Notes under the pieces: generated by a model
Databases searched by the model: none
What the model was told of the DNA's origin: nothing
The model's input: only the letters and a program-made list of their open reading frames with translations
Translations under genes and position numbers: made by a program
Source: Candidatus Helarchaeota archaeon
Lineage (GTDB): Archaea > Asgardarchaeota > Lokiarchaeia > Helarchaeales > HEL-GB-A
DNA length: 13,561 nucleotides
Reading direction: 5' to 3'
Assembly (NCBI GenBank): GCA_016840125.1
Contig: JAEOSY010000669.1
Span: 1-13,561, forward strand
Part shown: piece after piece, positions 12,274 through 13,561 of the stretch
Layout of the letters: each line of letters starts with the position of its first letter
Position numbering within the stretch: the stretch's first letter is position 1

Positions 12274-13561
12274 CTAATGGCTAGGTATAATTAAATCACG
12301 TTCACCCGCTGGCATAAATTGGCGTAAAGCGCCCTTTGCAATTGAGAGGGAAGGTTTGGCAAAATCAAATTTCAGATGCGGATCTGCAAATGCTACATTG
12401 ACGATAGGCGAGCATGCCCATGAACTTCCACGAGCCATTGCAGCAGATACGCAAGTTCCAGTTAAACCTGCTGAATGTCCTGCGGTATATGATGCAAATG
12501 GATAATTTGGACCACGTAATTCAACGAGACCACCCTCTTCCATTCGAAGTGCAGTGCTATAAGCTAAACCCACATGATCTTGGACCTCTTGACCAGCCCA
12601 TCCCGTCCTCAACCACCCCTCTTTCATTAATAGACCAATGCCATAGTGCACTCCTTGAATTCCTACAGTTGTTGATCCAGTCAGCATCGCAGCGGTGTTT
12701 CCAGCAAGATTCCCTACAACTGAAACCCGATGTGCACCCCCCCAGTGGAATTCCATTAATGAGGGATATTTTTCATAAGTCTCCATCATGATTTGGAGAG
12801 AAACCTCTAGGATCCACCGAACTGTATCCCAACGGGGAGGAACTTTCTTCACATGCCGCATATAGCGGTGCATTAATTCCGAAACACTATCAACAAAATC
12901 AATAACCACTTCACCACAATAACCACCAGCTGCCACACCAGTGGAGAAGCCAAGACCACCGCTCATATAAAATCCATACCATATCAATTCATCAAGGATA
13001 CCGGCAATGGTACCCACACCTTCGGCCATTCGATGTAAATATTTACGTCCTTCCTCCAAATCTTCGGTGATCACTTCTATGAAAGGTCGGGGTGGAAGAT
13101 CTCGGAAGCACTGGATAAAATCAGCGACATACCCAAATGGAATTCCTCCAGGTTCGTTTTGAGATCTGGCTCGGGAAAACCACGTCCGCTCACCCATTTG
13201 GATTAATTGTGCGGATTTTGCAGCGTATGCAATATCAGATATAATGCTTTCACCTGTGAGCCGGTAGGCAGAAATAAATGCCATTGAGCTTTGCATAGCG
13301 GCCCAGCGGTAGATAACACCCCCGTCGCCGATCCGAGCAGCGATAGTAGGTGCTCGAGCGACCATAAACATGGTATTTCCAATCGCACGTTTAATCGCTT
13401 CTGCACGTTCAGGGTGATATTGTTTATCTATATCAATGACAAAGCGGCGATCCAACATATCAATTAATTCATCATTCCCAGTTATAACCTTACAATAAGC
13501 ATCTGCTGTTAAGCCAGGGTGGATTTCAGCCATGTGTTCTTGTGCGACCGCACCACCACCA
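12274..13561 (-). CDS. Divergent McrA-like (methyl/alkyl-CoM reductase alpha) protein, N-terminus off window
   Basis: Homologue of the nickel-F430 enzyme alpha subunit. The frame is open past the first Met (13533) to the window edge, reading GGGAVAQEH before it; canonical McrA has VVQEHM there, so about 140 residues are missing and the Met is internal. Counting that Met as 1: HPGLTADAY (5-13), RWAAMQ (76-81), RSQNEPGG (123-130), SGGLGF (191-196), WGGAHR (264-269), ELRGPNYP (338-345), FADPHLKFDF (382-391) and FMPAGERDLIIP (406-417) all match McrA. Kept: Gln147 (F430 nickel ligand), Lys256, Arg225, Arg271, Phe330, Gly445, Asp450 (M. marburgensis numbering). Changed: Tyr333 to Gly/Val, Tyr444 to Ala313, His257 to Ser, Arg270 to Ser, Gln400 to His, Cys452 to Val. 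Residue numbering comes from aligning against the M. marburgensis sequence from memory. First visible gene of a three-gene operon. Standard methane formation looks unlikely. Confidence 0.9.
   Translation of the reverse strand, partial: GGGAVAQEHMAEIHPGLTADAYCKVITGNDELIDMLDRRFVIDIDKQYHPERAEAIKRAIGNTMFMVARAPTIAARIGDGGVIYRWAAMQSSMAFISAYRLTGESIISDIAYAAKSAQLIQMGERTWFSRARSQNEPGGIPFGYVADFIQCFRDLPPRPFIEVITEDLEEGRKYLHRMAEGVGTIAGILDELIWYGFYMSGGLGFSTGVAAGGYCGEVVIDFVDSVSELMHRYMRHVKKVPPRWDTVRWILEVSLQIMMETYEKYPSLMEFHWGGAHRVSVVGNLAGNTAAMLTGSTTVGIQGVHYGIGLLMKEGWLRTGWAGQEVQDHVGLAYSTALRMEEGGLVELRGPNYPFASYTAGHSAGLTGTCVSAAMARGSSWACSPIVNVAFADPHLKFDFAKPSLSIAKGALRQFMPAGERDLIIPSH

Noticed and set aside
12414..12791. 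125-residue plus-strand open frame
   Set aside because: Antisense shadow of the mcrA-like gene, whose frame has clear family motifs over the same bases.
12274..13533. Taking the Met at 13533 as the true start of the mcrA-like gene
   Set aside because: The frame stays open to the window edge and the residues before it (AVAQEH) match conserved McrA sequence, so the start lies outside.

Overview
The window looks like a moderately AT-rich archaeal genome fragment. The strongest evidence is an McrA-like gene at the right edge, because the methyl/alkyl-coenzyme M reductase alpha family is known only from archaea. Several genes also have GGGTGA/GGTGA-type Shine-Dalgarno (SD) sites exactly 6 nt before their ATG (the 348-, 93- and 61-residue proteins), there is a Ski2/Hel308-type helicase, and TATA-like boxes sit upstream of short leaders. 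The gene mix (MmgE/PrpD, SCP2-like proteins, an Hanks-type kinase, QueA/QueH) would suit an Asgard or other mixed-heritage archaeon, but nothing here fixes the lineage.

Layout. 1-1879 (minus): a Ski2-like superfamily 2 helicase running off the left edge. About 2100-3930 (plus): an IS605-type element carrying only TnpB, with an N-terminal SAP-like domain, hairpins at both sides and a structured 3' end that may be an omega RNA. 3993-5153 (minus): a Ser/Thr protein kinase with all catalytic motifs. 5348-7668 (plus): two small SCP2-like proteins and an MmgE/PrpD protein; the last two genes are 12 nt apart. 7717-7998 (minus): a small orphan protein. 8127-9699: convergent queH and queA, which encode consecutive late steps of queuosine synthesis. 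9836-10021 (minus): a 61-residue orphan. 10022-10647: about 600 bases without a gene, holding a G-rich cluster and a terminator-like hairpin. 10648-13561 (minus): a tight operon of mcrA-like, a 348-residue orphan and an SCP2-domain protein, with gaps of only 14 and 22 nt.

The mcrA-like operon is the most unusual part. The McrA homologue is unmistakable from its C-terminal GPNYP and F-x-PAGER-like motifs, its NEPGG motif and the glutamine that ligates nickel in coenzyme F430. Both active-site tyrosines of the canonical alpha subunit (Tyr333 and Tyr444) are replaced, as are several coenzyme-B contacts and residues that are post-translationally modified in methanogens. It is followed not by recognisable mcrB, mcrG, mcrC or mcrD but by a protein of no family I recognise and a lipid/acyl-binding SCP2-like protein. 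Together with two further SCP2-like genes and an MmgE/PrpD enzyme 3-5 kb away, this suggests, as inference only, an F430-dependent enzyme with chemistry or substrate unlike known methyl- or alkyl-CoM reductases, possibly acting on a hydrophobic or acyl substrate.
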